43,208 nucleotides of DNA, from positions 1 through 43,208 of the forward strand of contig JAPWTX010000012.1 of assembly GCA_028275825.1 (NCBI GenBank), written 5' to 3'. The translations under genes were made by a program, and so were the position numbers. Under the pieces are notes generated by a model, which saw only the letters and a program-made list of their open reading frames with translations, made no database searches and was not told the origin of the DNA. This DNA is from Ignisphaera sp. (lineage in GTDB: Archaea; Thermoproteota; Thermoprotei_A; Sulfolobales; Ignisphaeraceae). Below, piece after piece: positions 17,884 through 25,636 of the stretch (its first letter is position 1; each line of letters starts with the position of its first letter).

Positions 17884-18747
17884 ATGGTGTTTAGATTGGA
17901 GTTCAAGGTTAATGATGTTCATGTTCATTCATCTGGGAAGGAGAGAGCTGAAGATGTTGAGAATGTTCTTGATTCTAGTGATATTGAGAAGATAGTTCTT
18001 ATTTCTTATCATCCGTATTTGTTGAGAGATGTTTGGACTCCTATTAGTGTTGAAGAGTTTAAGGAGTCTATAAAGCATTTAGCATGTCTTCAGAAAGCTT
18101 TGAGGGGTAGGGTGTATGGGTTTGTTTTTGTTGATCCTCGTATGGTTGGAGATGTTAAGGAGCTTGTTAAGCTTGTTGAATGGGCTTTAATTGATCAAGA
18201 GCTTGTCGGTGTTAAGATGATTCCAGCTGGTTGGTATCCATATGAAGAGAAACTCTATACTCTATACGAAAAACTTGAAGAGCTGAATACTCCAGTCCTT
18301 TTCCACTGTGGCATATCATGGGGTTTTCCAGATTCATCGAGATTTTGCAGACCTGTATACTTTGAAGCTCTTATGAAGTTCAAGAAGCTAAAGTTTATCT
18401 TAGCTCATCTATGCTGGCCTTGGATAGACGAAGCATTGGCTGTTGGAGGTAGATTTCTATACCCGGCTAAATACGGTTACCTATCATATAAACCACAGAT
18501 ACTATTCGATATATCTTCAGGAGCTCCATGGCTATGGAAGATAGATGCTCTAAGAAAAGCTATAGCATATCTAGGTGCAGAAATGCTTATATTTGGATCG
18601 GATTGCAGTAGTGCAGATAATGTTGAATGTTTTGAAGAAGCGATTAGAAGAGATTACACAATACTAAAGCAAATACTTGCAAGACCTGATAACGAGCTGA
18701 AAACAATATTCAAAGAGAACTTCGATCACTTTATAGAAAAGAAATAG
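17884..18747 (+). CDS. Amidohydrolase-superfamily metal-dependent hydrolase (Amidohydro_2-like)
   Basis: TIM-barrel hydrolase of 287 residues. Metal ligands are visible: H13 and H15 in DVHVHSSG, H141 in LFHCGISWGF, H175 in FILAHLCWPW and D240 in LIFGSDCSS. This is the pattern of PF04909 (decarboxylases/hydrolases such as 2-pyrone-4,6-dicarboxylate hydrolase). A TTTTAAAA box at about 17853-17860 puts the ATG at a leaderless position. Downstream lies a broken sugar-hydrolase gene. Substrate unknown. Base use drifts from G/T-rich 5' to A/C-rich 3'. Confidence 0.85.
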   Translation: MVFRLEFKVNDVHVHSSGKERAEDVENVLDSSDIEKIVLISYHPYLLRDVWTPISVEEFKESIKHLACLQKALRGRVYGFVFVDPRMVGDVKELVKLVEWALIDQELVGVKMIPAGWYPYEEKLYTLYEKLEELNTPVLFHCGISWGFPDSSRFCRPVYFEALMKFKKLKFILAHLCWPWIDEALAVGGRFLYPAKYGYLSYKPQILFDISSGAPWLWKIDALRKAIAYLGAEMLIFGSDCSSADNVECFEEAIRRDYTILKQILARPDNELKTIFKENFDHFIEKK

Positions 18748-18855
18748 TAATATATAACGCTCTATACTATGCAACACAATATTTTTCATTCTGGAGAGTG
18801 TGTCGCAATATTTTATATTTATTTCCTTACCTTAATACCGTAGAGAGTGAACTCT

Positions 18856-19246
18856 ATGTTACTGGATTTACCTAGGTTGAAGAAGTGAAGAATGAGGTAC
18901 GTATCTAGTACACACAAGGTTGGTGATAAACATCAGGATTTCTATAAAGTTCCTGCTAAAGGTGAAAATATTTTAGCTAAAATAGATGAACCGGATAACA
19001 TAGTTAATCTCTGGATGACTATGGGTTCTAGATAAGTATATTCTTAGAAAAGTTATTCTAGAGATGTATTGGGATGAAGAACCAACGCCAAGCGTTATAA
19101 CATCTGTTGGTAATTTCTTTGAATCTGTTGCTAATATGGGTGAATATGTACATCTAGGCCCTACTTCACCTATAGGTTTGGGTAGGTATATACATTTCTG
19201 GTCTCTACCAATTGGATGTACTAGTAGTGGTTACTACACCTTCTAA
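18856..19246 (+). pseudogene. Truncated, frameshifted GH172 (DUF2961) glycoside hydrolase
   Basis: Conceptual translation starts MLLDLPRLKK, hits an in-frame TGA (18886-18888), resumes with MRYVSSTHKVGD and ILAKIDEPDNIVNLWMTM, then requires a frameshift near 19033 to continue as DKYILRKVILEMYWDEEPTP and FWSLPIG before ending at 19246. These blocks match the N-terminal third of DUF2961/GH172 proteins (difructose-anhydride/alpha-fructofuranosidase-type family), where a pIWMTxxxx-LRKxxLxxYWDGexxPSVexPlgDFF pattern is typical. The rest of the gene is missing. A recently dead gene, since the reading frame on each side of the lesions is still clear. Confidence 0.75.
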
Positions 19247-19270
19247 ACAGTAGCAATAAATAGAACCAAA

Positions 19271-19312
19271 GCTTATAACTTAACTCTTAAACATTAGCTA
19301 CGAAACAGCCCT
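19271..19312 (-). repeat. Copy 2 of the ~41-bp dispersed inverted repeat
   Basis: Minus strand begins AGGGCTGTTTCGTAGCTAAT and matches 341-382 over about 41 columns. It starts three bases after the stop of the gene fragment at 19315-19437. Confidence 0.5.
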
Positions 19313-19314
19313 CA

Positions 19315-19437
19315 TCAAAATGTTTTTAGCATCTTGTAGAAAAACTTCTGCTTTTCAATCCATTCAATAGGTAATTTAACATCTTTCAATACATAACTAC
19401 TAATAACAAGTAATCTACCTTCTACCTTAGAACATTA
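19315..19437 (-). pseudogene. C-terminal fragment of an unidentified gene
   Basis: An open stretch of about 40 codons with protein-like composition (VEGRLLVISSYVLKDVKLPI, then EWIEKQKFFYKMLKTF and stop), preceded by an in-frame stop and no start. It looks like the surviving tail of a deleted gene. Family not recognised. Confidence 0.3.
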
Positions 19438-19687
19438 AATACTTTACTACAATTTAATTCAGAGACTACAATACTTCTAAAGTTTAGATTAACGTGCTCG
19501 CCATTTCTATCATTCAACTCCCTAGGTATCGATATTTAAAATTGCTATATGTTATGACCTAACTAATTGTTTTCTATTTTCATTAAATTTCTCAAATATT
19601 TTAAGCAAGAGAGTGTAAAGCAATTTATTCTAATGTTTTTCTTAAATTTTCAATAACATTCTACTGTAAAGTTTATTAGTTGCTTTA
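19438..19687. other. AT-rich gap before the AAA ATPase
   Basis: Very AT-rich, no open frame and no recognisable motif. Together with 18748-19437 it makes a gap of nearly 1 kb between intact genes that is occupied by decayed sequence. Confidence 0.5.
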
Positions 19688-19725
19688 ACTACAGAGGTAT
19701 GTAGTTACTACAGAGGTGTGTAGTT
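19688..19725 (+). promoter_or_regulatory. Tandem 19-bp palindromic repeat abutting the ATPase start
   Basis: Two head-to-tail copies of ACTACAGAGGTRTGTAGTT (19688-19706, 19707-19725) with one difference. Each copy is itself an inverted repeat (ACTAC...GTAGT, extended to AACTAC...GTAGTT in copy 1). Copy 2 supplies the SD-like GAGGTG for the ATG at 19726. Copy 1 has the same SD but its ATG (19699) is followed at once by TAG, a start-stop. Suggests an operator or a translation-control element. Confidence 0.6.
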
Positions 19726-20820
19726 ATGCCTTTTTTCGATAGACCTGTTGAGAAACCTGAAGAACTTTTTGATAGAGAGAAAGAGTTTGAGAGTTTAAAG
19801 AGGGCTGTAGATAGGTATGCTATGACTATTGTTGTTGGTTTTAGGAGAGTTGGCAAGACTTCTCTTATTAAAGCAGCTACAATCGATATGCCTAGGATCT
19901 ATGTCGATGTTAGAAAGTTTGAAGTTCTTCAATATATAACTTACGATATGTTTTTAGATGAGCTTAGAAAGAGTTTAAGTAATTTTCTATCTTTTGATAA
20001 GAGAATTGCTGAATACCTTAATGTTGTTAAAGGTTTAAAAGTCTTTGGTATTGAGGTTGAGCTTTCCCAGGGAAGGTCTAGACCTTTGTTTACATCTATA
20101 CTTGAGTCTTTAGATAGATGGGCAAGGGATAGAGGTGTAAAACTTGTTTTTATTATAGATGAAGCTCAAGAGCTTATTAAGTTAAAGGGTTATAGCATTA
20201 TACAAGCCATAGCTTATGCTTATGATAATTTAAGGAATATAACATTCTTATTTGCAGGATCTAAAATAGGTTTGCTATACAGATTTCTCAAAATCCACGA
20301 CCCCTCATCACCTCTCTATGGAAGATATATAGAGAGAATAGAGCTCAAACCTCTAACAAGAGAAAAAGCTATTGAATTCCTTAGAAAAGGATTCGAAGAA
20401 CATAGAATTAAAGTTGATGAAGTATTCTTAGAAACCGCAGTACAGAAGCTAGGAGGCATCATAGGGTGGTTATCTTATCTAGGATTAAAAACTCTGAATA
20501 GAGGAGAAACAAATCTTCGTATAATTGATGAAGTTGTTGAAGAAGCATCAAAAATAGTTATCAACGAATTCTGCAACTTTATAAACGCTATGGGTAGTAA
20601 ACGCTACATAGAGATAGTAAGAGCGGTGAGTAGTGAAGGAGCTACATGGTCACAGATAAAAAGATATCTTGAGTTAAGACTAGGTGTAAAGATATATGAT
20701 TCAGAACTCTCAAGATTATTAAAAAACCTTATAGATAATGGATACATAGAGAAAACCAATGAGTTATATACAATACCAGACCCTATACTAAAATATTCAT
20801 CAAAATCAATTAAATGCTAA
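19726..20820 (+). CDS. Archaeal AAA+ ATPase (ATPase_2, PF01637 family) with C-terminal winged helix
   Basis: 364 residues. The N-terminus (FFDRPVEKPEELFDREKE) is the standard lead of the archaeal ATPase family; Walker A is GFRRVGKTS and Walker B is LVFIIDEAQEL; GSKIGLL-(Y) and ERIELKPLTREKAIEFLRKGF follow as sensor and lid region. The last 80 residues (TWSQIKRYLELRLG, SELSRLLKNLIDNGYIEK) form a winged helix-turn-helix, suggesting DNA binding. Members are numerous in Sulfolobales and Desulfurococcales and their role is unsettled (STAND-like, possibly plasmid or defence linked). Preceded by a tandem palindrome, so autoregulation is plausible. Confidence 0.88.
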   Translation: MPFFDRPVEKPEELFDREKEFESLKRAVDRYAMTIVVGFRRVGKTSLIKAATIDMPRIYVDVRKFEVLQYITYDMFLDELRKSLSNFLSFDKRIAEYLNVVKGLKVFGIEVELSQGRSRPLFTSILESLDRWARDRGVKLVFIIDEAQELIKLKGYSIIQAIAYAYDNLRNITFLFAGSKIGLLYRFLKIHDPSSPLYGRYIERIELKPLTREKAIEFLRKGFEEHRIKVDEVFLETAVQKLGGIIGWLSYLGLKTLNRGETNLRIIDEVVEEASKIVINEFCNFINAMGSKRYIEIVRAVSSEGATWSQIKRYLELRLGVKIYDSELSRLLKNLIDNGYIEKTNELYTIPDPILKYSSKSIKC

Positions 20821-21355
20821 CACTAACTCAACGTATAGTAACATACATTACAAACATCTATAGAAACTCAAAACAATAGCTAAAAGGATAATCATATTCA
20901 TCAATTTGATTTGACGTCACTATTCTTCAATTCATTTCATCAATAATATTGGCGACATGGAATTAATTGAAAATGGGTTGCATTACCTATGCGAGGTCAT
21001 TCAATGATTAGGATGTGCATTAGAAGTTAAACTAGCTGTAATTACACAACAACGGGGATGCGGGTTTGACAACAACATGAACCAGTTGAGATGTGGATAG
21101 CTTTAGCCCTTTAGAATAGGGAGAAGGTCAGCTTAAATAATCTATTTCTGGGAACTGCTTTAGAAGAGTGGTGAGGGGGCTCGGGGATACGGTGATGAGC
21201 CTGGGGTGGTTTAAAGACACTTGAAACACCCTAAGTGCATACTTTTAGTTAAATTATTCAGGGTAAATCATGTTAATCTCCTTATCTAAATAGAATCTCT
21301 TCAATAAGATATTTAAATACTTTGTCAGAATAACTTATTGTGAAGGTAAGGAACT
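20821..21355. other. Gap with decayed IS-like sequence
   Basis: No intact gene. Contains orphan hairpin copy B (21100-21131) and, at 21155-21225, a GC-rich patch unlike its AT-rich surroundings with a GGCTC/GAGCC inverted repeat. The patch may be IS-derived; I could not assign it to an RNA family. Confidence 0.4.
21100..21131 (+). repeat. IS605-type end hairpin, orphan copy B
   Basis: GCTTTAGCCCTTTAGAATAG followed by GGAGAAGGTCAG. Retains the CCCTTTAGA loop side and the GGTCAG end, with weakened stem pairing. No tnpB on either side. Confidence 0.5.
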
Positions 21356-22423
21356 ATGATTAAGAGGCTTACACTTTTAGTGGTTCTAGTGCTACTCTTG
21401 ACATTCTTTTTCAATAGCCCTGTCCGTGGCCAGGGAGTTGCTACATATGTATTCGGTTTTACTGTTCAACAGAGGGATCAGTACAATAGGTTTTACTATG
21501 CCGATGTAGATCTCTATATACAGATACCACAACTACTTATATTCAATGAGACCATAGATTTCATAGCCTCTATAGATCTGCTTAAAATCTATGGCTATAA
21601 TCCTCAGGGCAAGGTGGTTTTATTCGTAAATCAAGGTGTGTTTATCTCTGTTACAAGAATACGTAACTTCACTATAAACTATATGTACAACAACTATGTG
21701 AATATAACTGAGGTCGTATTTAGAGAAAGTGAAACAGGGCTACCCATACTCTTTGTAAAGCCCTTCCAACCAATAGACTTAAATAAGGGTGTTGTTACAA
21801 TGACCCCTGCACTTATAGGGTTCTACACATCCAATGTAATTCAGCTAATGGGTAACAGGAGCTCAGTAACAATATCTCTAGGCTCACCTGAGGTAATCAT
21901 AACAAGTGTGATGGGCTCTACACCAGCATTTGTAACCAGATGCACACAATGTGTAAACACCATACATGTAGAGTACAGTGGTGCACCTACATGGAGACTA
22001 CTATACATAGCACCCTACACAACCACAGCTACAACATATGTAACTAGAACTGTGACTACGCAACAAACCCTCGTGAGCTTTTCAACACTCTTAGCACTAA
22101 TACCAACAACATACACCACAACTGCAACGCTCGTCTTAACTACTACAACATCTACTGTATTAGCAACAACACCACCTCCAGAAATACTTACACAGATACA
22201 GACAATTGAGAAAACCTATAGAGTCACAACAACCACAACAGCGTATAGCAACATAACAACTACAACAACACAGACAGTAATGACTACAGAGACAAGAGTA
22301 GTAGAAGCACTACCACCAACATACTATGTGATAGTAGGCTACGCTATTACCATAACCATAATCCTTGCGATATACGTGCTTCATACAAGAATACAGAAGA
22401 AGGAAGGGAGGAGAGCAGTTTAA
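21356..22423 (+). CDS. Secreted, C-terminally anchored Thr-rich stalk protein
   Basis: 355 residues. N-terminal signal peptide (KRLTLLVVLVLLLTFFF, residues 3-19), an extracellular beta-rich domain to about residue 215 with several N-x-T/S sites and two cysteines (TRCTQC), a Thr-rich stalk (about 220-320: TTTATTYVTRTVTT, TTTTTAYSNITTTTT) and a C-terminal membrane segment (YYVIVGYAITITIILAIYVL) followed by a basic tail. This is a cell-surface architecture common in crenarchaea with S-layers. Its stalk contains PPPEILTQIQTIEKTYRVT, closely similar to the stalk of the protein at 32983-34665. Ligand or function not recognised. Confidence 0.7.
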   Translation: MIKRLTLLVVLVLLLTFFFNSPVRGQGVATYVFGFTVQQRDQYNRFYYADVDLYIQIPQLLIFNETIDFIASIDLLKIYGYNPQGKVVLFVNQGVFISVTRIRNFTINYMYNNYVNITEVVFRESETGLPILFVKPFQPIDLNKGVVTMTPALIGFYTSNVIQLMGNRSSVTISLGSPEVIITSVMGSTPAFVTRCTQCVNTIHVEYSGAPTWRLLYIAPYTTTATTYVTRTVTTQQTLVSFSTLLALIPTTYTTTATLVLTTTTSTVLATTPPPEILTQIQTIEKTYRVTTTTTAYSNITTTTTQTVMTTETRVVEALPPTYYVIVGYAITITIILAIYVLHTRIQKKEGRRAV

Positions 22424-22455
22424 TCCTAGCAATAATGTGCCTAGATATAAGTATT

Positions 22456-22818
22456 CTATGTGGCTTTTCTCACTCTTCTCGTAGCCACTAGACTCGTTCC
22501 ACAAACATCTTTTATCACCACTTGCCCCAGCTCTATAGGCGCTTCAAGCTCTACATATGCTGTAGCCTCCATAACCCTCTCTATGCAGTTCTTTGGCACA
22601 GGTTTCGATGTTATCAACGACACAGTTGGAATGTCTCCTCCTCTAACCCTGACAACAGTCATCACATGCCTGACTGGGTTTGTAACTTCCTGCTTTGCAT
22701 ATTCAACTCCCTTAGCACACTGATTTCCTCTCACATCAATACCAGCATCAGATATGCTAACCTTTAGTGTACAGCTCATTGGACACAGTATGCATGTGAG
22801 CTCAAGCTCTGTATGCAA
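22456..22818 (-). CDS. DUF1667 iron-sulfur-type small subunit of glycerol-3-phosphate dehydrogenase cluster
   Basis: 120 residues with cysteines C9-x2-C12-x3-C16 and C34 (TCILCPMSCTLKV, GNQCAKG), the DUF1667/COG3862 signature, plus the conserved PVRHVMTVVRV and SLITSKPVPK blocks. These small proteins occur next to GlpA-like and FAD/NAD oxidoreductases and probably carry an Fe-S cluster that passes electrons. Overlaps the previous gene by 17 bases; last gene of the glycerol operon. Confidence 0.88.
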   Translation of the reverse strand: MHTELELTCILCPMSCTLKVSISDAGIDVRGNQCAKGVEYAKQEVTNPVRHVMTVVRVRGGDIPTVSLITSKPVPKNCIERVMEATAYVELEAPIELGQVVIKDVCGTSLVATRRVRKAT

Positions 22819-24073
22819 TGGGCTTCACCTCTATAGTTACACTCTTCTCAGCCTTACTTAAAGCATCTTTGCTGAGATCCAGCCTAATCATTTCAGCAGG
22901 TCTCACAGCCATGTGAAACGTTTTGTAGCCTACCTCTGGCACCTCTACAAACACTCTTTGCTCTGGTTTAGCAACTCTAGCAAGTATTGTCACACTCCTC
23001 TCACCACTTATGTAGTGAGGTATTGCAAGCCTTATGTTCCTACCCCTCTTAACAGGTTTCCACTCTTCTGCTGGAATACCGCTATTCTCAATAAATATCT
23101 TAGCCCCCTCAGCAGCCTTCTCCCCCTGCTCAACGACATAATCAGCTAAATCATTTATCACTAGCGCGTTTCCAGCAACAAAAATACCAGGTATGCTTGT
23201 TTCGAGTAGTTCATTTACCATAGGCCCCCCTGTTGCAGGATCTATGGCTATACTAAGTCTTTCTAAAAGATCAATGTTTGGCCTTAGCCCAGCAGCTATA
23301 ACAACGGTATCACATGCAATCTCAAACTCTGTACCTGGAATTGGTCTGAAACCTTCATCAACCTTGACTACAGTAACTTTCTCAACCCTCTTCTTACCAG
23401 CAATACTAATAACTGCGTGACTTAGTAGAAGAGGTATATTGAAATCTCTAAGACATTGCACAACATTTCTCATTAAACCTCCTGGATAGGGCATTATCTC
23501 AATAACAGCCTTTACCCTAGCCCCTTCCAATGCAAACCTCCTAGCCATAATCAGACCAACATCTCCAGAACCAATGATAACCACATCTTTTCCAGGCAAA
23601 ACGCCGTATATGTCCATCATTGTTTGGGCTTCTCCAGCAGTGTAAATGCCGTCAGGTCTATCTCCAACAACACCAATTTCAAACAATGTTCTCTCTCTAG
23701 CACCAACAGTATATATTATTGTCTTTGAGTAAAGCCTTAAAACACCTTTTCTAGTAATGGTGTTCACAACCTTCTCCATATAATCTCTATACTCAATTGA
23801 ATGTACATGAGCACTAGTAATGTACTCAACACCTATTCTCTCCATTCTCTCAAAGAACCTGTGAATAAATTGCGTACCAGTAAGATCTTCCTTAAAGTAG
23901 TGCAGTCCAAAGCCTGGGTGAACACATTGCAGAGGTATACCTCCTAAAACATCTCTGTTCTCCAACAAAATTGTCTTTAGCCCAAGTTCTGTAGCCCTTA
24001 TAGCTGCTGCTATGCCTGCAGGTCCCCCACCTATAACAACAACATCGTATCTCTCCTCAATCAAGTTGCTCAC
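22802..24073 (-). CDS. FAD/NAD(P)-dependent oxidoreductase, glycerol operon
   Basis: 423 residues, two Rossmann-type dinucleotide folds: FAD site VVVIGGGPAGIAAAIRATEL at the N-terminus and NAD-type site VVIIGSGDVGLIMARRFALE near residue 165. GIFVAGNALVINDLADYVVEQ is the second FAD-contact motif. Resembles the HcnB/sarcosine-oxidase-alpha-like and COG0446 oxidoreductases that sit between GlpA and DUF1667 in many anaerobic prokaryotes. Likely takes electrons from glycerol-3-phosphate dehydrogenase. Starts within the glpA stop (4-base overlap). Confidence 0.88.
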   Translation of the reverse strand: MSNLIEERYDVVVIGGGPAGIAAAIRATELGLKTILLENRDVLGGIPLQCVHPGFGLHYFKEDLTGTQFIHRFFERMERIGVEYITSAHVHSIEYRDYMEKVVNTITRKGVLRLYSKTIIYTVGARERTLFEIGVVGDRPDGIYTAGEAQTMMDIYGVLPGKDVVIIGSGDVGLIMARRFALEGARVKAVIEIMPYPGGLMRNVVQCLRDFNIPLLLSHAVISIAGKKRVEKVTVVKVDEGFRPIPGTEFEIACDTVVIAAGLRPNIDLLERLSIAIDPATGGPMVNELLETSIPGIFVAGNALVINDLADYVVEQGEKAAEGAKIFIENSGIPAEEWKPVKRGRNIRLAIPHYISGERSVTILARVAKPEQRVFVEVPEVGYKTFHMAVRPAEMIRLDLSKDALSKAEKSVTIEVKPIAYRA

Positions 24074-25575
24074 CCCTGACCCTTAGCAGCTCTTCCTCTA
24101 AGAAGCAACTTCACGTCTCCCACACCATAGCTACCCCTCTTCACAACAACACTTTCTAGCGGAACACCAGTATACTTTGACACAAGTAATGCTACTCTCC
24201 ATCGACAGAACGAGCCTTGGCATTTACCCATACCTGCATAAGTTCTAAACTTAATTCCATCAACTGTAATTGTCTTTACACCTATAGCCTTCATCCTCTT
24301 TATAGCCTCAACAACCTCCGCTTTAGAGACCATCCTGCAGTAACAGAGTATTTCACCATAATCTGGATTTGTCTCTACAAGGCGGTCTATTTCCTCAATG
24401 CTTCTGTTCCTCACCCTCACAATATCTTTTCTAAAAGGGTTCCACTTCTCCTTCTTAACGAGTCTCAAATCAAAAACACTCCTCATTTGTTCTAGAACAT
24501 GGAGAGCTATTGCTGGGGCAGCTGTAAGTCCAGGAGATCTCGTACCAGCCACGTTTACAAAGCCCCAGGGGCTGTCATAAGCCTTTATGAGCCACTGCCC
24601 ATTGGGAGGCTCTGGTCTAAGCCCTGCAAAGGTTCTTATAACCCTTGACCTGGGGGGCAATACCTTGAGTATTTTGCCTGCTTCTCTCCATAAATACTCA
24701 AGCCCTTCACGAGTTGTTAATGTTGCTTCTCTAGCATCTACTGGAAGGTCTTCAGCTGTAGGTCCTATCATAAGATTTCCATGCACCGTTGTCACAACAT
24801 ATACACCTTTCGTTACTAGTGTGGGTACAGTATGCAGAATCCTCGTAGGCTTTATATCAACATCTTCATCGAATAATAGATACTCTCCCCTGCGTGGCTT
24901 TATGAAGAACCACGTGTCTACACCAACTACATTAGAGATTTTATCTGCGTAGAGACCAGCGGCATTGATAACTACGTCTGCTTCAATAAAACCCCTATTA
25001 GTATCCACACCAATAACTCTATTTGCAGAAACCCTTACATTAAAAACCTCTGTTTCTGTGAAAAGCTTAACACCATTCTCTACAGCATTTTCAACTATGG
25101 CTATAACAGCCTCCATAGGGGATATCATACCTGCTGTGGGTGCATACACAGCTCCCAAAGCATCTGGATTTACAGTAGGTTCTAGAGCTCTGAGCTCCTC
25201 CCTATAAACAACTCTAACACCAGGCACCTTATTTACCTTAGCAAACTCAATATACTTTTCAGCAGCTTTCTCCTCCTCATCACTTGTGAACACCATTAAC
25301 TCTCCAGGCCACTTAGCAGGTATATCCAGCTCCCTAACCCACTCTCTCCAAAGCTCATTACCTTCCTTACACAGCCTAGCCCTAAGCGGATAGCTTTTTG
25401 GATCCTCTTCATGACCTGGATGAATTACTGCTGTATTAGCCTTGCTCACTCCCCACCCAACATCAGGCTCTTTCTCAATTAAACTTACATCGATGTTTTC
25501 ATACATGCTCAGAATGCGTGCTATGGATGCACCTATAATCCCTGCACCAACTATAGCAACTCTATACCTATGCAA
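24070..25575 (-). CDS. glpA: FAD-dependent glycerol-3-phosphate dehydrogenase (GlpA-like) with BFD [2Fe-2S] domain
   Basis: 501 residues. N-terminal DAO fold with VGAGIIGASIARIL (FAD site, residues 9-22) and GLYADKISN / TFAGLRPEP / GTRSPGLTAAPAIA motifs of GlpA/LhgO-type dehydrogenases. C-terminal BFD-like domain with C411-x-C413 and C452-x4-C457 (CYCRMVSKAEVVEAI, CQGSFCRWR). Oxidises glycerol-3-phosphate to dihydroxyacetone phosphate. It lies 61 bases after glpK on the same strand, which fits glycerol use. A 2-hydroxyglutarate-type dehydrogenase is the main alternative, less likely given glpK. Confidence 0.88.
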   Translation of the reverse strand: MHRYRVAIVGAGIIGASIARILSMYENIDVSLIEKEPDVGWGVSKANTAVIHPGHEEDPKSYPLRARLCKEGNELWREWVRELDIPAKWPGELMVFTSDEEEKAAEKYIEFAKVNKVPGVRVVYREELRALEPTVNPDALGAVYAPTAGMISPMEAVIAIVENAVENGVKLFTETEVFNVRVSANRVIGVDTNRGFIEADVVINAAGLYADKISNVVGVDTWFFIKPRRGEYLLFDEDVDIKPTRILHTVPTLVTKGVYVVTTVHGNLMIGPTAEDLPVDAREATLTTREGLEYLWREAGKILKVLPPRSRVIRTFAGLRPEPPNGQWLIKAYDSPWGFVNVAGTRSPGLTAAPAIALHVLEQMRSVFDLRLVKKEKWNPFRKDIVRVRNRSIEEIDRLVETNPDYGEILCYCRMVSKAEVVEAIKRMKAIGVKTITVDGIKFRTYAGMGKCQGSFCRWRVALLVSKYTGVPLESVVVKRGSYGVGDVKLLLRGRAAKGQG

Positions 25576-25636
25576 AAATTCTCACCGGTTTCACGGCAAG
25601 CGTTTTGGGATTAATGATGGTGAAAATAAAAAGTGT

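Noticed and set aside
18886-18888. In-frame TGA in the GH172 remnant as a selenocysteine or readthrough codon
   Set aside because: The gene also needs a frameshift and lacks its last two thirds, so ordinary decay is the simpler explanation.
21155-21225. GC-rich patch with GTGATGA as a C/D box RNA or tRNA-like gene
   Set aside because: No box D within a suitable distance, no T-loop or acceptor stem pattern, only one weak inverted repeat.
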